Assembly (NCBI RefSeq): GCF_000684975.1
Contig: NZ_BAXZ01000022.1
Location: 62,001-126,000, forward strand
DNA: 64,000 nt
Direction of reading: 5' to 3'
DNA from: Paraburkholderia acidipaludis NBRC 101816
GTDB taxonomy: Bacteria > Pseudomonadota > Gammaproteobacteria > Burkholderiales > Burkholderiaceae
Part shown: one piece after another, positions 19,397 through 27,870 of the stretch
Layout: every line of letters begins with the position of its first letter
Position numbering within the stretch: the first letter of the stretch is position 1
Program-made: the position numbers and the translations under genes
Notes under the pieces: model-generated
Told to the model about the DNA's origin: nothing
Database searches by the model: none
Seen by the model: only the letters and a program-made list of their open reading frames with translations

Positions 19397-20245
19397 TCAC
19401 GCCGGGCGCGCTGCCCGGAAGTCGGGTTCCTGGCACAGACTGGCGACGCGGCCATGCGGCCGAAACCCGATCGATTCGTAGATGGCGCCGGCGTAATGCG
19501 CTTCGTCGGCGACCATGACGAGCTTCTCCGCACGGCCGGCGGTCAGCCCGATCGCCTCGCTCACGAGGGTCTTGCAGACACGCTGATTGCGATGACGCTG
19601 CGCGGTGATGACCGACTGGAAGCGCCCCAGGCCCTCGAAAAAAAACAGGCCGAGGCTGCCTGCCAGCTCGCCCTCGATGAAGGCGCCCCAGCAATCCCCC
19701 AGGCCGCGCTCGATCAGGCACTGCCATGTCGCCTGCAGGTATGCCATGTAGCGCCGCGTGCTGAGGGCAGACGGATCCGCGAGATCGGCCAGATGCATGC
19801 GGGACCAGTCGTTCCAGTCCCGCCGCGATTTGAGCCGGCGCACCTCGACGCGCGGGTTGATCGCAACGTCGCGCAGGTCGTGCGGCTGCGCGGCAAGCAC
19901 GCGGCAGGTCGTAAGGTCGTAGCCTTGCCGAACCCACGCGTCGACGCTGACGGGGTTATCGGGCGCTTCGGGGGTTTCAGGCCACACGAAGGTTCGATGC
20001 GCAATGCGCGGCGGTGTCCCGACGAGGCGCGCGAAGTCGTGCTCGATGCGCTCGATATCGCTGTCCGTCGGCCGCTGCCGCAGGAAAAGCAGGTTGCCGA
20101 AGAAGTAATCGGGCACGTCCGGCGTCCGGGCGACGACGTAGTCGCCCTCCGCATCGACTATTCCCGTTTCCTGGAGAAGCAGCAGATCCGTAAAGAGTCC
20201 CAGGTTATCGGTAAAGTGCGCGGCAAAGCGTCGTTCGTCGTTCAT
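19397..20245 (-). CDS. GNAT-family N-acetyltransferase
   Basis: A 282-residue acetyltransferase. The GNAT fold is in the C-terminal half: GAFIEGELAGSLGLFF (strands 2-4) followed by an acetyl-CoA site around ITAQRHRNQRVCKTLVSEA and AEKLVMVADEAHYAGAIYES. The first 140 residues may hold a second, degenerate GNAT domain. It converges on the transporter gene with a 10-bp gap. Substrate unknown. Confidence 0.75.
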   Translation of the reverse strand: MNDERRFAAHFTDNLGLFTDLLLLQETGIVDAEGDYVVARTPDVPDYFFGNLLFLRQRPTDSDIERIEHDFARLVGTPPRIAHRTFVWPETPEAPDNPVSVDAWVRQGYDLTTCRVLAAQPHDLRDVAINPRVEVRRLKSRRDWNDWSRMHLADLADPSALSTRRYMAYLQATWQCLIERGLGDCWGAFIEGELAGSLGLFFFEGLGRFQSVITAQRHRNQRVCKTLVSEAIGLTAGRAEKLVMVADEAHYAGAIYESIGFRPHGRVASLCQEPDFRAARPA

Positions 20246-20553
20246 GAATCGCCTTCCTCGTCCTCATGCAAATGGGCGCTCGATTGTAGCCCGCTCGCCG
20301 CGCATCGCCTGGATCTGGAGGGTGGATCGATCTCATGCTGTGAAGCCAGATTATCCGCACCTCGCGTAGCGCCTGTTTAACGTACGTGAGCGCGCGGCAT
20401 CGATCATGTTGGCCTCGTGGATTTTAAATTGATCGTGACGGCGTCACTGCGGGACTTGGGGATATCGTGGCGGAACTTGACGTTCCACCCGGCGGGAACT
20501 AGAGCTCGCGCGCGCCATTGCGACGGCGCGATAAGCGTCAGTGACTTCCGTCC
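20246..20553. other. Intergenic stretch with nothing identifiable
   Basis: About 308 bases between the acetyltransferase start and the small genes to the right. The near-palindrome GTGACGGCGTCAC lies within it, but I see no coding frame, RNA structure or repeat that I can support. It presumably holds the promoter of the acetyltransferase gene. Confidence 0.4.
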
Positions 20554-20724
20554 TTAGCCGATAAGACGAGGCCGATACGGATGGCGTTGCGTCCGCGCGG
20601 CCAGCTTTCGCTCGCTGGCGAGCGTGAATGTTAGATACAGGCGACGAGGAACGACGACGAACCTGCGAATCGCACCAAGCGCACAGGCCGGGTTGGTCCA
20701 GTATGAAATGCGGTAGAGCTGCAT
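20554..20724 (-). CDS. Small basic hypothetical protein (56 aa)
   Basis: A 56-residue protein rich in Arg and aromatic residues. The ATG at 20724 follows GGGAGAAT at a good distance. It lies 34 bases after another small gene on the same strand, so the two are probably one transcript. I do not recognise it. The N-terminus MQLYRISYWTNPACALGA is neutral and the rest basic, which could suit nucleic-acid or membrane-surface binding. Confidence 0.5.
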   Translation of the reverse strand: MQLYRISYWTNPACALGAIRRFVVVPRRLYLTFTLASERKLAARTQRHPYRPRLIG

Positions 20725-20758
20725 GGTGATTCTCCCGTAGGACGCATCCACCTGTCGG

Positions 20759-20989
20759 TTACCGGCTACCGCATGCGAGGAAATAGGCCATCAGAAAGGG
20801 CATGAAAAGCAACGTGCCCGCGACAAGTCCCCTGATCTGGGTTGCACGGGCATCGTCTTTTTTGACGACTTCTCTGGTTACGACATGGTGGCCCGCTGCG
20901 GGCTTCTCGACATCGGGCGCAAACGAGTACAGCGTTTGAACACGGCCAGGCAGTTGGAAATGATCGATCAGCAGCGCAAGCGGGCTCAT
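20759..20989 (-). CDS. Small membrane protein (76 aa), unknown function
   Basis: A 76-residue protein with a soluble N-terminal part and a C-terminal membrane segment (RGLVAGTLLFMPFLMAYFLA). The ATG at 20989 is preceded by AGGAAA. Together with the 56-residue gene downstream it forms a small two-gene unit. No family is recognised. Confidence 0.55.
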   Translation of the reverse strand: MSPLALLIDHFQLPGRVQTLYSFAPDVEKPAAGHHVVTREVVKKDDARATQIRGLVAGTLLFMPFLMAYFLACGSR

Positions 20990-21233
20990 GGCAATTTCCT
21001 GTGCGAATGTTTTTGAGATGAATATCAGGATAGGAGTGCCGCCGCGTGCTAGACGTAGGACTAGTCCGAAATGGTTTATGGCCGGCCCTGCCGTACTCCG
21101 CGCAGGAACGGCCAGGGCTCTCTCGGAGGGTCGCTGGAGGCATCCCCGCCCTCGGGGCGGCCGGTCCTTTCCGCTCCTCCGAAAGCCGGGGGTAATTGCG
21201 CAGTGCGTTTTTTGCTTGGCGGCAGGGTACAAA

Positions 21234-21752
21234 ATGTCTTTGCCTGCCACGTGGTCCTCTCACCACCACCCTGCGTATTCGGGCCATCCCGCTCAAGGCC
21301 AGGACACGCGACGCAAGTTCAACACACGCTGTACCCACGCGCAGCTCCAGCAGTCCATCAGTGAGCTGGAATTCCTGCTCGAACGCTGTAACCGGCAGAA
21401 GGCCGAAGCCGAAACCCTGATGGCGCCGCTGGCCGTCGTGCAGCGCATCATCAATACCCCGGTAGTGCCCACGCGGACCGTTGCAGATCCGCAAGATAAG
21501 CGAGAGCGACATCATTGCGATGCCGTGGCAGTCTGTGGAGCATTGAAGCGCTTCAATAGGTCAGACCTTTCGGACGAACCCGGATTTCAGGCTCGTTGTG
21601 CCGAAACCGTCGTTCCTGTGCGAACTGACAAATGGCTGTTGGCGGCCAACAAGAGACAGTCGACGCGGTGGTCCAGATCGTTGACAATACCGAACGAAAT
21701 ATTGCCTGACGCCCTAATTCGCAAGGAGGTTGTACGTGCGCCCGGAAAGTGA
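21234..21752 (+). CDS. Weak hypothetical coding frame
   Basis: An open frame of 172 codons from an ATG preceded by GGCAGGG. Residues about 35-75 (AQLQQSISELEFLLERCNRQ onward) read like a short coiled coil, which is the only protein-like part. The rest is not convincing, and it overlaps the start of the next gene by 17 bases. It may be a decayed gene. Low confidence. Confidence 0.2.
   Translation: MSLPATWSSHHHPAYSGHPAQGQDTRRKFNTRCTHAQLQQSISELEFLLERCNRQKAEAETLMAPLAVVQRIINTPVVPTRTVADPQDKRERHHCDAVAVCGALKRFNRSDLSDEPGFQARCAETVVPVRTDKWLLAANKRQSTRWSRSLTIPNEILPDALIRKEVVRAPGK
21542..21557. promoter_or_regulatory. 16-bp perfect palindrome ATTGAAGCGCTTCAAT
   Basis: A perfect 16-bp palindrome, far longer than expected by chance in so short a gap. 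It lies about 180 bp before the two-gene unit at 21736 and could be an operator for a dimeric repressor. Confidence 0.45.
21637..21651. promoter_or_regulatory. Inverted repeat TGTTGGC-G-GCCAACA
   Basis: Two perfect 7-bp half-sites separated by one base, 85 bp before the start at 21736. It is a possible operator in the promoter region of the two-gene unit. Confidence 0.4.
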
Positions 21753-22335
21753 CGTGCCTTTGCGCGAACGAGTACTTGTTGTTGAAGGGCGCGCTTCGGC
21801 ATCAGCCCTGTTCTATGTGCGCGGCGCATTTCCGAAGGAACTGCCGGCTAACAGCGAAATTTTATTTATTTCATTTGCGTACGCTGATATTCCGATAGGT
21901 CAGGTATTTGACATTGCCTTCCCGACAGACATCCCGCAGTCAGTAACCAAAACACACTGCGAAATCGTCGCAGTAACACAGCAATACGCCACGCCACTTG
22001 ATGAGATTCCGCATGGCTGGAAAACCATTTGCCTTGTGAAATTCGAAGAGGACATTCCCGGCATCATCGAATCTCTACCAATGGTGAACGGGTGGTATGA
22101 GAATCGAAATACGGTGAGCCTTTGCGACGCAGACGTGTGGAGGCTGATAACGGCTGAGGCAGCGGTTGATTGGATTAAGGTGTCGAGGGAAGCGCACGAA
22201 ATCGCGATGCGTCACGGACGGACAGCTCATATCTACGCGGCAATGTTGGCAGAAAAGGCGCAGTCTGCCGGTGACATCAAAACCGCCCAGTTTTGGCAAG
22301 CAGTCTCACGAAGCCTAACGTCTAGATTGGGATGA
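21736..22335 (+). CDS. Hypothetical protein, first of an unrecognised two-gene unit
   Basis: A 199-residue acidic soluble protein with no signal peptide or membrane segment and no family I recognise. GTG at 21736 is chosen over TTG at 21730 because AAGGAGG sits six bases before it. Its stop lies three bases before the ATG of the next gene, so they are co-translated. Base composition is clearly lower in GC than the flanking metabolic genes, which suggests acquisition by transfer. Such small acidic pairs are often immunity or orphan toxin-related proteins, but nothing here proves that. Confidence 0.7.
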   Translation: MRPESDVPLRERVLVVEGRASASALFYVRGAFPKELPANSEILFISFAYADIPIGQVFDIAFPTDIPQSVTKTHCEIVAVTQQYATPLDEIPHGWKTICLVKFEEDIPGIIESLPMVNGWYENRNTVSLCDADVWRLITAEAAVDWIKVSREAHEIAMRHGRTAHIYAAMLAEKAQSAGDIKTAQFWQAVSRSLTSRLG

Positions 22336-22338
22336 CAG

Positions 22339-22683
22339 ATGGTCGCAGATTATCGACTTAAGCTCATGTTTGAGTGGGGCGGCGGCTGTATTTGGGCGGG
22401 AAACGATGTAACCCGCAGCAAATACGGAGTTGGTCCAATAGAAGACTCGCTGCCGCTAGCTAATGAGACGCGCAGAAAGCTTGCGGACATGACTGCGTGG
22501 CACGACCTATCGCTCAACTGGGACTACCCGCCAGACCCAGGACCATGGGATGCGTTTGAGTACGAGCGGTTCGCCGCGGCGGCATCCATGATGCTAGACC
22601 ATCTTCGATCGGAATTGGGAGACGGTTATTCCGTCGTCTATGAGCGATTAGGATTCTATGAGGGAAGTGTCGAGAATCAGTAG
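22339..22683 (+). CDS. Hypothetical protein, second of an unrecognised two-gene unit
   Basis: A 114-residue acidic protein with many tryptophans and aromatic residues (MFEWGGGCIWAGND, LSLNWDYPPDPGPWDAFEYE). It starts three bases after the stop of the preceding gene. The composition and size resemble immunity-type proteins of contact or secretion toxins, but there is no toxin gene beside it. Function unknown. Confidence 0.7.
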   Translation: MVADYRLKLMFEWGGGCIWAGNDVTRSKYGVGPIEDSLPLANETRRKLADMTAWHDLSLNWDYPPDPGPWDAFEYERFAAAASMMLDHLRSELGDGYSVVYERLGFYEGSVENQ

Positions 22684-22775
22684 ACCTAGATCGGGTCACC
22701 AGAAATCTCGCTTCGCGGCGAACGGCTGCTTCCGAGAAGTGTCACTGTCCCTTGTGGGTCGAGATGAGCCGGACG

Positions 22776-22795
22776 TGTCGGACCTCGTTCGGCCA
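22776..22795. repeat. Left copy of a 20-bp direct repeat
   Basis: TGTCGGACCTCGTTCGGCCA here matches TGTCGGACCTTGTTCGGCCA at 25981-26000 with one mismatch, same orientation. The copies flank the LysR/MFS/acetyltransferase segment. Confidence 0.6.
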
Positions 22796-22872
22796 GCTTG
22801 GGACATTCGGATGACCGCCCAGATCATCAACAATCGGCGTATCAACAAATGGCAGCTAAAAAGCTGGCATTT

Positions 22873-23796
22873 TCATGCGGCTACCCGCTCCCACGGCGCG
22901 GGGGCGCTACGAAAGGACTCCAGCACAATTGCGGCGAGCCGGTCGACCAGAGGTGTCGTGTGGACGTTCGTGTGCAGCAAGGCTAACTGGATCGACGGCA
23001 ACTCAGGCAGGCCGAGTGCAAGGGCCTCAAATGGCTGGGTGGTGGCCGGCAACCCGTAGCGCGTTCGCACAGTGAGGCCGAGGCCGGCTGCTGCTGCCGC
23101 CCATAATCCTGAGAGGCTCGGACTGGTGAACGCCACACGCCACGATATGCCTGCCCGGTCGAGCGCCGCGATGGCCGCACTGTGAAATAAGCAAGGCCGA
23201 TCGAACGCGACCAGCGGCAGCGGTTCGCCTGCCTCCAGGTTCCATGGCACCGTTGACGAACCGATCCAGGACATCGGCGGCGAAGCTATAGGTTTGCTCG
23301 AAAAGCCGCGTGCATTATGGACGGAAAGTGCTTCATCGCCCCAGACCAGTGCAAGGTCGAGTTGCTTCGTCTCGATGCGCTCCAGCAGTTCGGCATTTCG
23401 CGCAACGCGCGCCTCGATCCGCACCTTCGGATGCGCACGTGCAAAGCGCCCGAGCACTTCTGGCAGAACCGCTTCGCCGAAATCCTCCTGCATGCCGAGC
23501 CGGACCCAACCCTCCAGATCGACCCCGCGAACGGCGACGGCAGCTTCGTCGTTAAGTTCGATCATGCGCCGCGCGTAGGCGAGCATCGTTTCCCCTGCCT
23601 CGGTCAGCGCGAGGCCGCGCCCGGACTTGCGAAAGAGCGGCGTTCCGGCCTGTTCTTCAAGCTTACGAAGCTGCGCACTGATCGCGGAAGTAGAGCGCCC
23701 GACGCGATCAGCAGCCTTCGCGAAGCTCCGCAACTCCATTCCTGCGACAAGACTCCGCAACACGGAGACATCGAAGTCGACATGGCCCATAATCAA
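22873..23796 (-). CDS. LysR-family transcriptional regulator
   Basis: A 307-residue LysR regulator. The winged helix-turn-helix occupies residues 8-68 (MELRSFAKAADRVGRSTSAI, then SAQLRKLEEQ), and the effector-binding domain follows. It is divergent from the MFS gene at 23894 with a 97-bp gap and very probably controls it. ATG codons at 23796 and 23790 are both possible starts. The inducer is unknown. Confidence 0.87.
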   Translation of the reverse strand: MIMGHVDFDVSVLRSLVAGMELRSFAKAADRVGRSTSAISAQLRKLEEQAGTPLFRKSGRGLALTEAGETMLAYARRMIELNDEAAVAVRGVDLEGWVRLGMQEDFGEAVLPEVLGRFARAHPKVRIEARVARNAELLERIETKQLDLALVWGDEALSVHNARGFSSKPIASPPMSWIGSSTVPWNLEAGEPLPLVAFDRPCLFHSAAIAALDRAGISWRVAFTSPSLSGLWAAAAAGLGLTVRTRYGLPATTQPFEALALGLPELPSIQLALLHTNVHTTPLVDRLAAIVLESFRSAPAPWERVAA

Positions 23797-23893
23797 TCAT
23801 CCCATTTTATCGAACGATTACTTCATTATTTTCCAATATTCAGAATGATCGTAAGGCGCGAAACTGGATGCGTCAAATTCCGGAGTCAACGAT

Positions 23894-25132
23894 ATGGCGA
23901 CACCCAAAACGGCAATGGTCGCGTCAACCGAGCGAGAGGCCGCACATCGGTGGAAAGTGCTTGGCGTAGGCGTCGCGGCGAACGCGAGCTTCTCGGCGGC
24001 TGCAGCCGGAATTCCCACCACGGCGGTCTGGCTGCGCTCCGGTTATCACCTGAGCACGGCCGAACTAGGTCTTGCGCTTGGATCGATGGGGCTCGGCGTC
24101 GCGCTTTCAGAATTGCCGTGGGGCATCCTGACCGATCGCTGGGGTGATCGCCCCGTGCTGCTCACTGGCCTGCTCAGCACCGCAGCAACGCTCGTGGCGA
24201 TGGCGTGGCTCGTCGCACCGTCCACTGCGGGAGTACCCACTCTCGGCTGGTTGGTGATGGCTATGTGTCTCGTCGGCCTGTTGGGCGGCAGCGTGAACGG
24301 ATCGAGCGGACGAGCGGTGATGGCTTGGTTCCGCGATGGAGAGCGAGGGCTCGCAATGAGTATCCGGCAGACCGCCGTGCCGCTCGGCGGCGGCCTCGGC
24401 GCGCTGATACTGCCGTGGCTCGCGGCAGCACATGGATTTGCAATGGTGTACGGTGTACTGGCTGCGATGTGTGCGGTATCGGCGGCGTTCGCGTGGCGCT
24501 GGCTGCACGAGCCGTCGTTCGCGAGCACTACGCCGGCCGGCCATCCCACTTCACCGCAGGCGGTACCGTTACGCGATGCGCAGATCTGGCGGGTCGTGCT
24601 GGGTATCGGCATTCTGTGCGCGCCGCAATTTGCCGTGCTGACCTTTGCCACCGTGTTTCTGCACGACCTCGCGCATCTCGGCATCGGTACGATTTCGGTA
24701 ACGATGGTCGTCGTGCAGCTAGGCGCAATGGTGATGCGAGTGTGGAGCGGGCGTTTTACCGATCGCCGTGGAAACCGACGTGCTTTTTTGCGTGGCTCGA
24801 CGCTGGTCGCCATGGCATCATTCATCGCGCTTGCATTGGCGGTGCATATATCACTCGGTGCCATGACTCTGGCGGCGATGATCGCAATCGCAGGAATTTG
24901 CGTGTCGGCATGGCATGGCGTGGCCTATACGGAACTTGCGACGCTCGCCGGCATGTCGCGCGCCGGCACTGCGCTCGGCATGGCAAACACGGTGGTCTAC
25001 GTCGGCCTCTTTCTCACACCGCTCACGATCCCCCACCTGCTTGTGGCAGGATCGTGGGCAGGCGTGTGGTTCGCGGCCGGTCTGTGCGCGCTCGTCGCAT
25101 ATCCGTTGTTTCCAGGACCCTTGCAGATCTGA
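23894..25132 (+). CDS. MFS transporter (CynX/NimT-like)
   Basis: A 412-residue inner-membrane protein with about twelve hydrophobic segments. The DRWGDRPVL loop after segment 2 is the MFS A-motif, and GLAMSIRQTAVPLGGGLGA in segment 5 is typical of the NimT/CynX-like branch, which moves small anions or drugs. It is divergent from a LysR gene that likely controls it. Substrate unknown. Confidence 0.85.
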   Translation: MATPKTAMVASTEREAAHRWKVLGVGVAANASFSAAAAGIPTTAVWLRSGYHLSTAELGLALGSMGLGVALSELPWGILTDRWGDRPVLLTGLLSTAATLVAMAWLVAPSTAGVPTLGWLVMAMCLVGLLGGSVNGSSGRAVMAWFRDGERGLAMSIRQTAVPLGGGLGALILPWLAAAHGFAMVYGVLAAMCAVSAAFAWRWLHEPSFASTTPAGHPTSPQAVPLRDAQIWRVVLGIGILCAPQFAVLTFATVFLHDLAHLGIGTISVTMVVVQLGAMVMRVWSGRFTDRRGNRRAFLRGSTLVAMASFIALALAVHISLGAMTLAAMIAIAGICVSAWHGVAYTELATLAGMSRAGTALGMANTVVYVGLFLTPLTIPHLLVAGSWAGVWFAAGLCALVAYPLFPGPLQI

Positions 25133-25404
25133 ACTGGAATACATCAGCCTTATGCAAGGAGGCCAGCCTTACCCGCACGGCGGCAGTAATGCTAGTTCTT
25201 GAAGCGCAAACGATCGATAAGAACGACCGCTATCTGGACCTTTGAAAGACCGCTCCAAGTCGACGAATTATGCTTTTTTCATGAGATCCGCACCCGAGAA
25301 AATCATCGTGCCTGGTTGTGGGGCGCAGTGCGGCCACTTTGAGCCGTTCGACGCCGCCGCGTAAACCGTTGACAATCACAGATCGTGGATACGCACCGAA
25401 CAGC

Positions 25405-25974
25405 ATGAGCGCAATCAAACTGCTTAGACCCACGATCGCATTGCTGCCGAGCTACGTTTCAGCGCTTGAGGCCGGATGGTCTCCTGACAACGTCCGCAAA
25501 GAGGTCGCTGCGCGTGAGCAATTACATGCTATTGAAGTTGACGCTGAGCGATTCGTGGATGGACTGGATGATCCGACTGCATCAGGTGGTCCAATTCCTT
25601 TACCCGATGGCTCGACAGTCGCGCGGCTCCCAAGCATCGTCCGCTGGATTTGGGACGATGAATTGAGCGGCGCGATCGGATTTCGTTGGCAGACCGGAAC
25701 CGCTGAATTGCCATCTTATGTGCTCGGACATATCGGCTTCTCAGTTGTGCCGTGGAAGAGGGGCAAGGGCTACGCCAAGCAAGCGCTCAGTTTGATGCTG
25801 GGCGCAGCAAAGCTACAAGGTCTGCCCTACGTCGAGCTGACAGTTGATCCGGAGAATATTGCCTCGCAGAAGGTCATCGCAGCGTGCAATGGTGGATTGA
25901 TCGAGCGCTTCAGAAAAACGGCAGCCTATGGATTCGCAGAGACGCTTCGCTATCGAATTGAGCTAAACGACTGA
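25405..25974 (+). CDS. GNAT-family N-acetyltransferase
   Basis: A 189-residue acetyltransferase. The acetyl-CoA site is seen in GHIGFSVVPWKRGKGYAKQA (motif A), followed by LQGLPYVELTVDPENIASQK with the usual second-helix and Asn/Ser features. Length and layout match single-domain GNAT enzymes that modify small molecules or antibiotics. It sits alone between the MFS gene and a repeat-bearing gap. The substrate is unknown. Confidence 0.8.
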   Translation: MSAIKLLRPTIALLPSYVSALEAGWSPDNVRKEVAAREQLHAIEVDAERFVDGLDDPTASGGPIPLPDGSTVARLPSIVRWIWDDELSGAIGFRWQTGTAELPSYVLGHIGFSVVPWKRGKGYAKQALSLMLGAAKLQGLPYVELTVDPENIASQKVIAACNGGLIERFRKTAAYGFAETLRYRIELND

Positions 25975-26403
25975 GCAACCTGTCGGACCTTGTTCGGCCA
26001 TTAAGAGGCGTTCGCCACGCGTGTCGACCAGACGCTCAGGCGGCATCTCAACCGCCGAGAACGGACGTCCTGCTAGCGCACATGCTTGAACCGGCGCTGC
26101 CCCCGTGCCAAGGAGTTTGCGAGTTGGACGCGCCACTAACTCGCGCACAGCGGCACCCGTGATGCCGCGCCGTGAAATTCACATTGTCGACGAGAGAGCG
26201 AAGACTCGTTTTCGCGTCGTCCAGGTCCACGAGCAGACGAATCGCCCGCTCGCAATACGCGATGCATCAGGTGTGACGGTGATTCTGTGAGTCGTCCGAT
26301 TTAGAAGCCTGACGCGCAACTGTGCTTCGCCTATGCGGCAGGGCTAGCGTTGGAGCAACGATCGCTGCCAGTCTTGGCATCAACCCTCGCTGGCACGCGA
26401 ACG
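25975..26403. other. Intergenic stretch with a 20-bp repeat copy and only weak frames
   Basis: About 429 bases starting with the right copy of a 20-bp repeat. Short frames on both strands around 26048-26290 have no ribosome binding site and match no family I know. It may contain decayed mobile-element or gene remnants, but I cannot identify any. Confidence 0.4.
25981..26000. repeat. Right copy of a 20-bp direct repeat
   Basis: TGTCGGACCTTGTTCGGCCA, 19 of 20 identical to 22776-22795 and in the same orientation, just after the acetyltransferase stop. Confidence 0.6.
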
Positions 26404-26868
26404 TCACCGACTCGTCGACCGGGACCGGCGCTTCGTCGACGTTGACCTGGACGTGGAGGCTTCGAAGTCGCGCGCGAGCATCGCGATGGTGACTTTCGCG
26501 AATCTCGCGAGCATGACGGTCTCGGCTTCCTGGAGCGTCTCTGAAAGTTGCGCATTCACCGCCTGTTCGACAAGACATTCCGGGTGATCGTGCGAAACGA
26601 GGTCCGAGAAAAGCGGCGGTTCACCGACTGCGCGATAGACGTCCAATAACGTAATGTTCTCAAGCGGTTTGCCCAATACCCATCCGCCGCCGTGCCCCTT
26701 TTCTGACGTGACATAACCCATGTCGCGCAGACCGCCAAACAAGCGTCTAACAACGACGGCATTCGTATCCAGCATCTTGCCGAGCGCTTCGGAAGTCAAC
26801 GGGCCATCCGCATACTTCAGGTGAATCAGCGCGTGCAGGACCCGTGATATGCGGCTATCGGTTTTCAT
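26404..26868 (-). CDS. Rrf2-family transcriptional regulator
   Basis: A 154-residue winged-helix regulator of the Rrf2 family: LHALIHLKYADGPLTSEALG and NAVVVRRLFGGLRDMGYV form the DNA-binding domain, and the GGGWVLGKPLENITLLDVYRA block is the family hallmark. Iron-sulfur members carry three clustered cysteines; only one Cys is present here, so it is not expected to bind such a cluster and may respond to thiol oxidation. It is divergent from the flavoprotein gene at 26965. The last twenty residues are a Ser/Arg/Thr-rich tail unlike the family. Confidence 0.85.
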   Translation of the reverse strand: MKTDSRISRVLHALIHLKYADGPLTSEALGKMLDTNAVVVRRLFGGLRDMGYVTSEKGHGGGWVLGKPLENITLLDVYRAVGEPPLFSDLVSHDHPECLVEQAVNAQLSETLQEAETVMLARFAKVTIAMLARDFEASTSRSTSTKRRSRSTSR

Positions 26869-26964
26869 CCTGGGGGACTATCTCATGAAACATTTGGAGT
26901 TGCGTGATAGTGTAGCACGGCGCTATCATGCAACCAGACAAGTTACTTGAGAAGGAGGAAACCT

Positions 26965-27870
26965 ATGTCAGCACATTACGATGTCATCGTGATCGGTGGC
27001 AGCTTCGCCGGTCTTTCCGCCGCGATGCAACTGGTGCGCGCGAGACGGCGTGTACTGGTGCTTGATGACAGGCGTCCACGCAATCGCTTCGCACCACACT
27101 CGCATGGGTTCCTCGGACAGGATGGCAAGGCGCCAGCCGAGATCATCGGCGAAGCGACAGCCCAACTGGCGGCGTATCCGACCGCACGGATCGTCGCGAG
27201 GGAAGCCAGCACGGCAGAACGTATCGGTGATCGATTTTTCGTCACACAAGGCGATGGGAGCACTTTGAGCGCGGATCGCCTGATTCTCGCCACGGGCGTT
27301 CGCGACGAACTACCGTCCGTACCCGGCCTTGAAGAGCGATGGGGACTTTCAGTACTGCATTGTCCATACTGCCACGGCTACGAAGTAGGAGACAAACGGC
27401 TCGGCGTTCTGGCGACACACGCGCTTTCAGTCCATCAGGCGATGCTCGTTTCTGATTGGGGACCGACGACATGGTTCACGCAAGGCATCGTCCAACCGAC
27501 GCCCGAAGAGGCTGCTCTGTTCGACACCCGTAACGTGCTCATCGAGCGGACGCCCGTCATCGAAATAATCGGAGCTTCCCCCAACATAACCGGATTGCGT
27601 CTCGCCGATGACCGGGTCGTCGCTATCGATGCACTCTTCGTCGCGCCCCGGACGCGAATGGCGAACCCACTCGCGACACAGCTCGGATGCGCGTTCGAAG
27701 AAGGGCCGATGGGCCCCGTTATCCGTGTGGACGAATGGAAGCAGACGAGCGTGCCGGGCGTGTTTGCCGCCGGTGACGCTTCGAGTACCTGGACAAACGC
27801 GACGTTCGCATCGGCCGCGGGCGTTGCGGCAGGCGTCGCAGCTCATCGTTCACTCATCTTCGGATTGTAA
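26965..27870 (+). CDS. NAD(P)/FAD-dependent oxidoreductase, thioredoxin-reductase-like
   Basis: A 301-residue two-dinucleotide flavoprotein. FAD site: VIVIGGSFAGLSAAMQL near the N-terminus. The redox pair CPYC lies in LHCPYCHGYEVGD near residue 135, and FAAGDASS near the C-terminus is the second FAD motif. The layout matches low-molecular-weight thioredoxin reductase relatives of unknown partner. ATG at 26965 follows AAGGAGG. The divergent Rrf2 gene suggests redox control. The partner could be a small disulfide protein or a xenobiotic. Confidence 0.87.
   Translation: MSAHYDVIVIGGSFAGLSAAMQLVRARRRVLVLDDRRPRNRFAPHSHGFLGQDGKAPAEIIGEATAQLAAYPTARIVAREASTAERIGDRFFVTQGDGSTLSADRLILATGVRDELPSVPGLEERWGLSVLHCPYCHGYEVGDKRLGVLATHALSVHQAMLVSDWGPTTWFTQGIVQPTPEEAALFDTRNVLIERTPVIEIIGASPNITGLRLADDRVVAIDALFVAPRTRMANPLATQLGCAFEEGPMGPVIRVDEWKQTSVPGVFAAGDASSTWTNATFASAAGVAAGVAAHRSLIFGL

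Larger units (their letters stand above)
20990..21735. other. Mostly non-coding stretch with palindromes
   Basis: About 746 bases between the small membrane-protein gene and the two-gene unit at 21736. It holds one weak open frame from 21234 (listed), the 16-bp perfect palindrome ATTGAAGCGCTTCAAT at 21542-21557 and the inverted repeat TGTTGGC-G-GCCAACA at 21637-21651. Confidence 0.5.

Noticed and set aside
26048..26290. Short open frames on both strands between the acetyltransferase and Rrf2 genes
   Set aside because: No ribosome binding site, no family resemblance, and overlapping frames on opposite strands with equal support.
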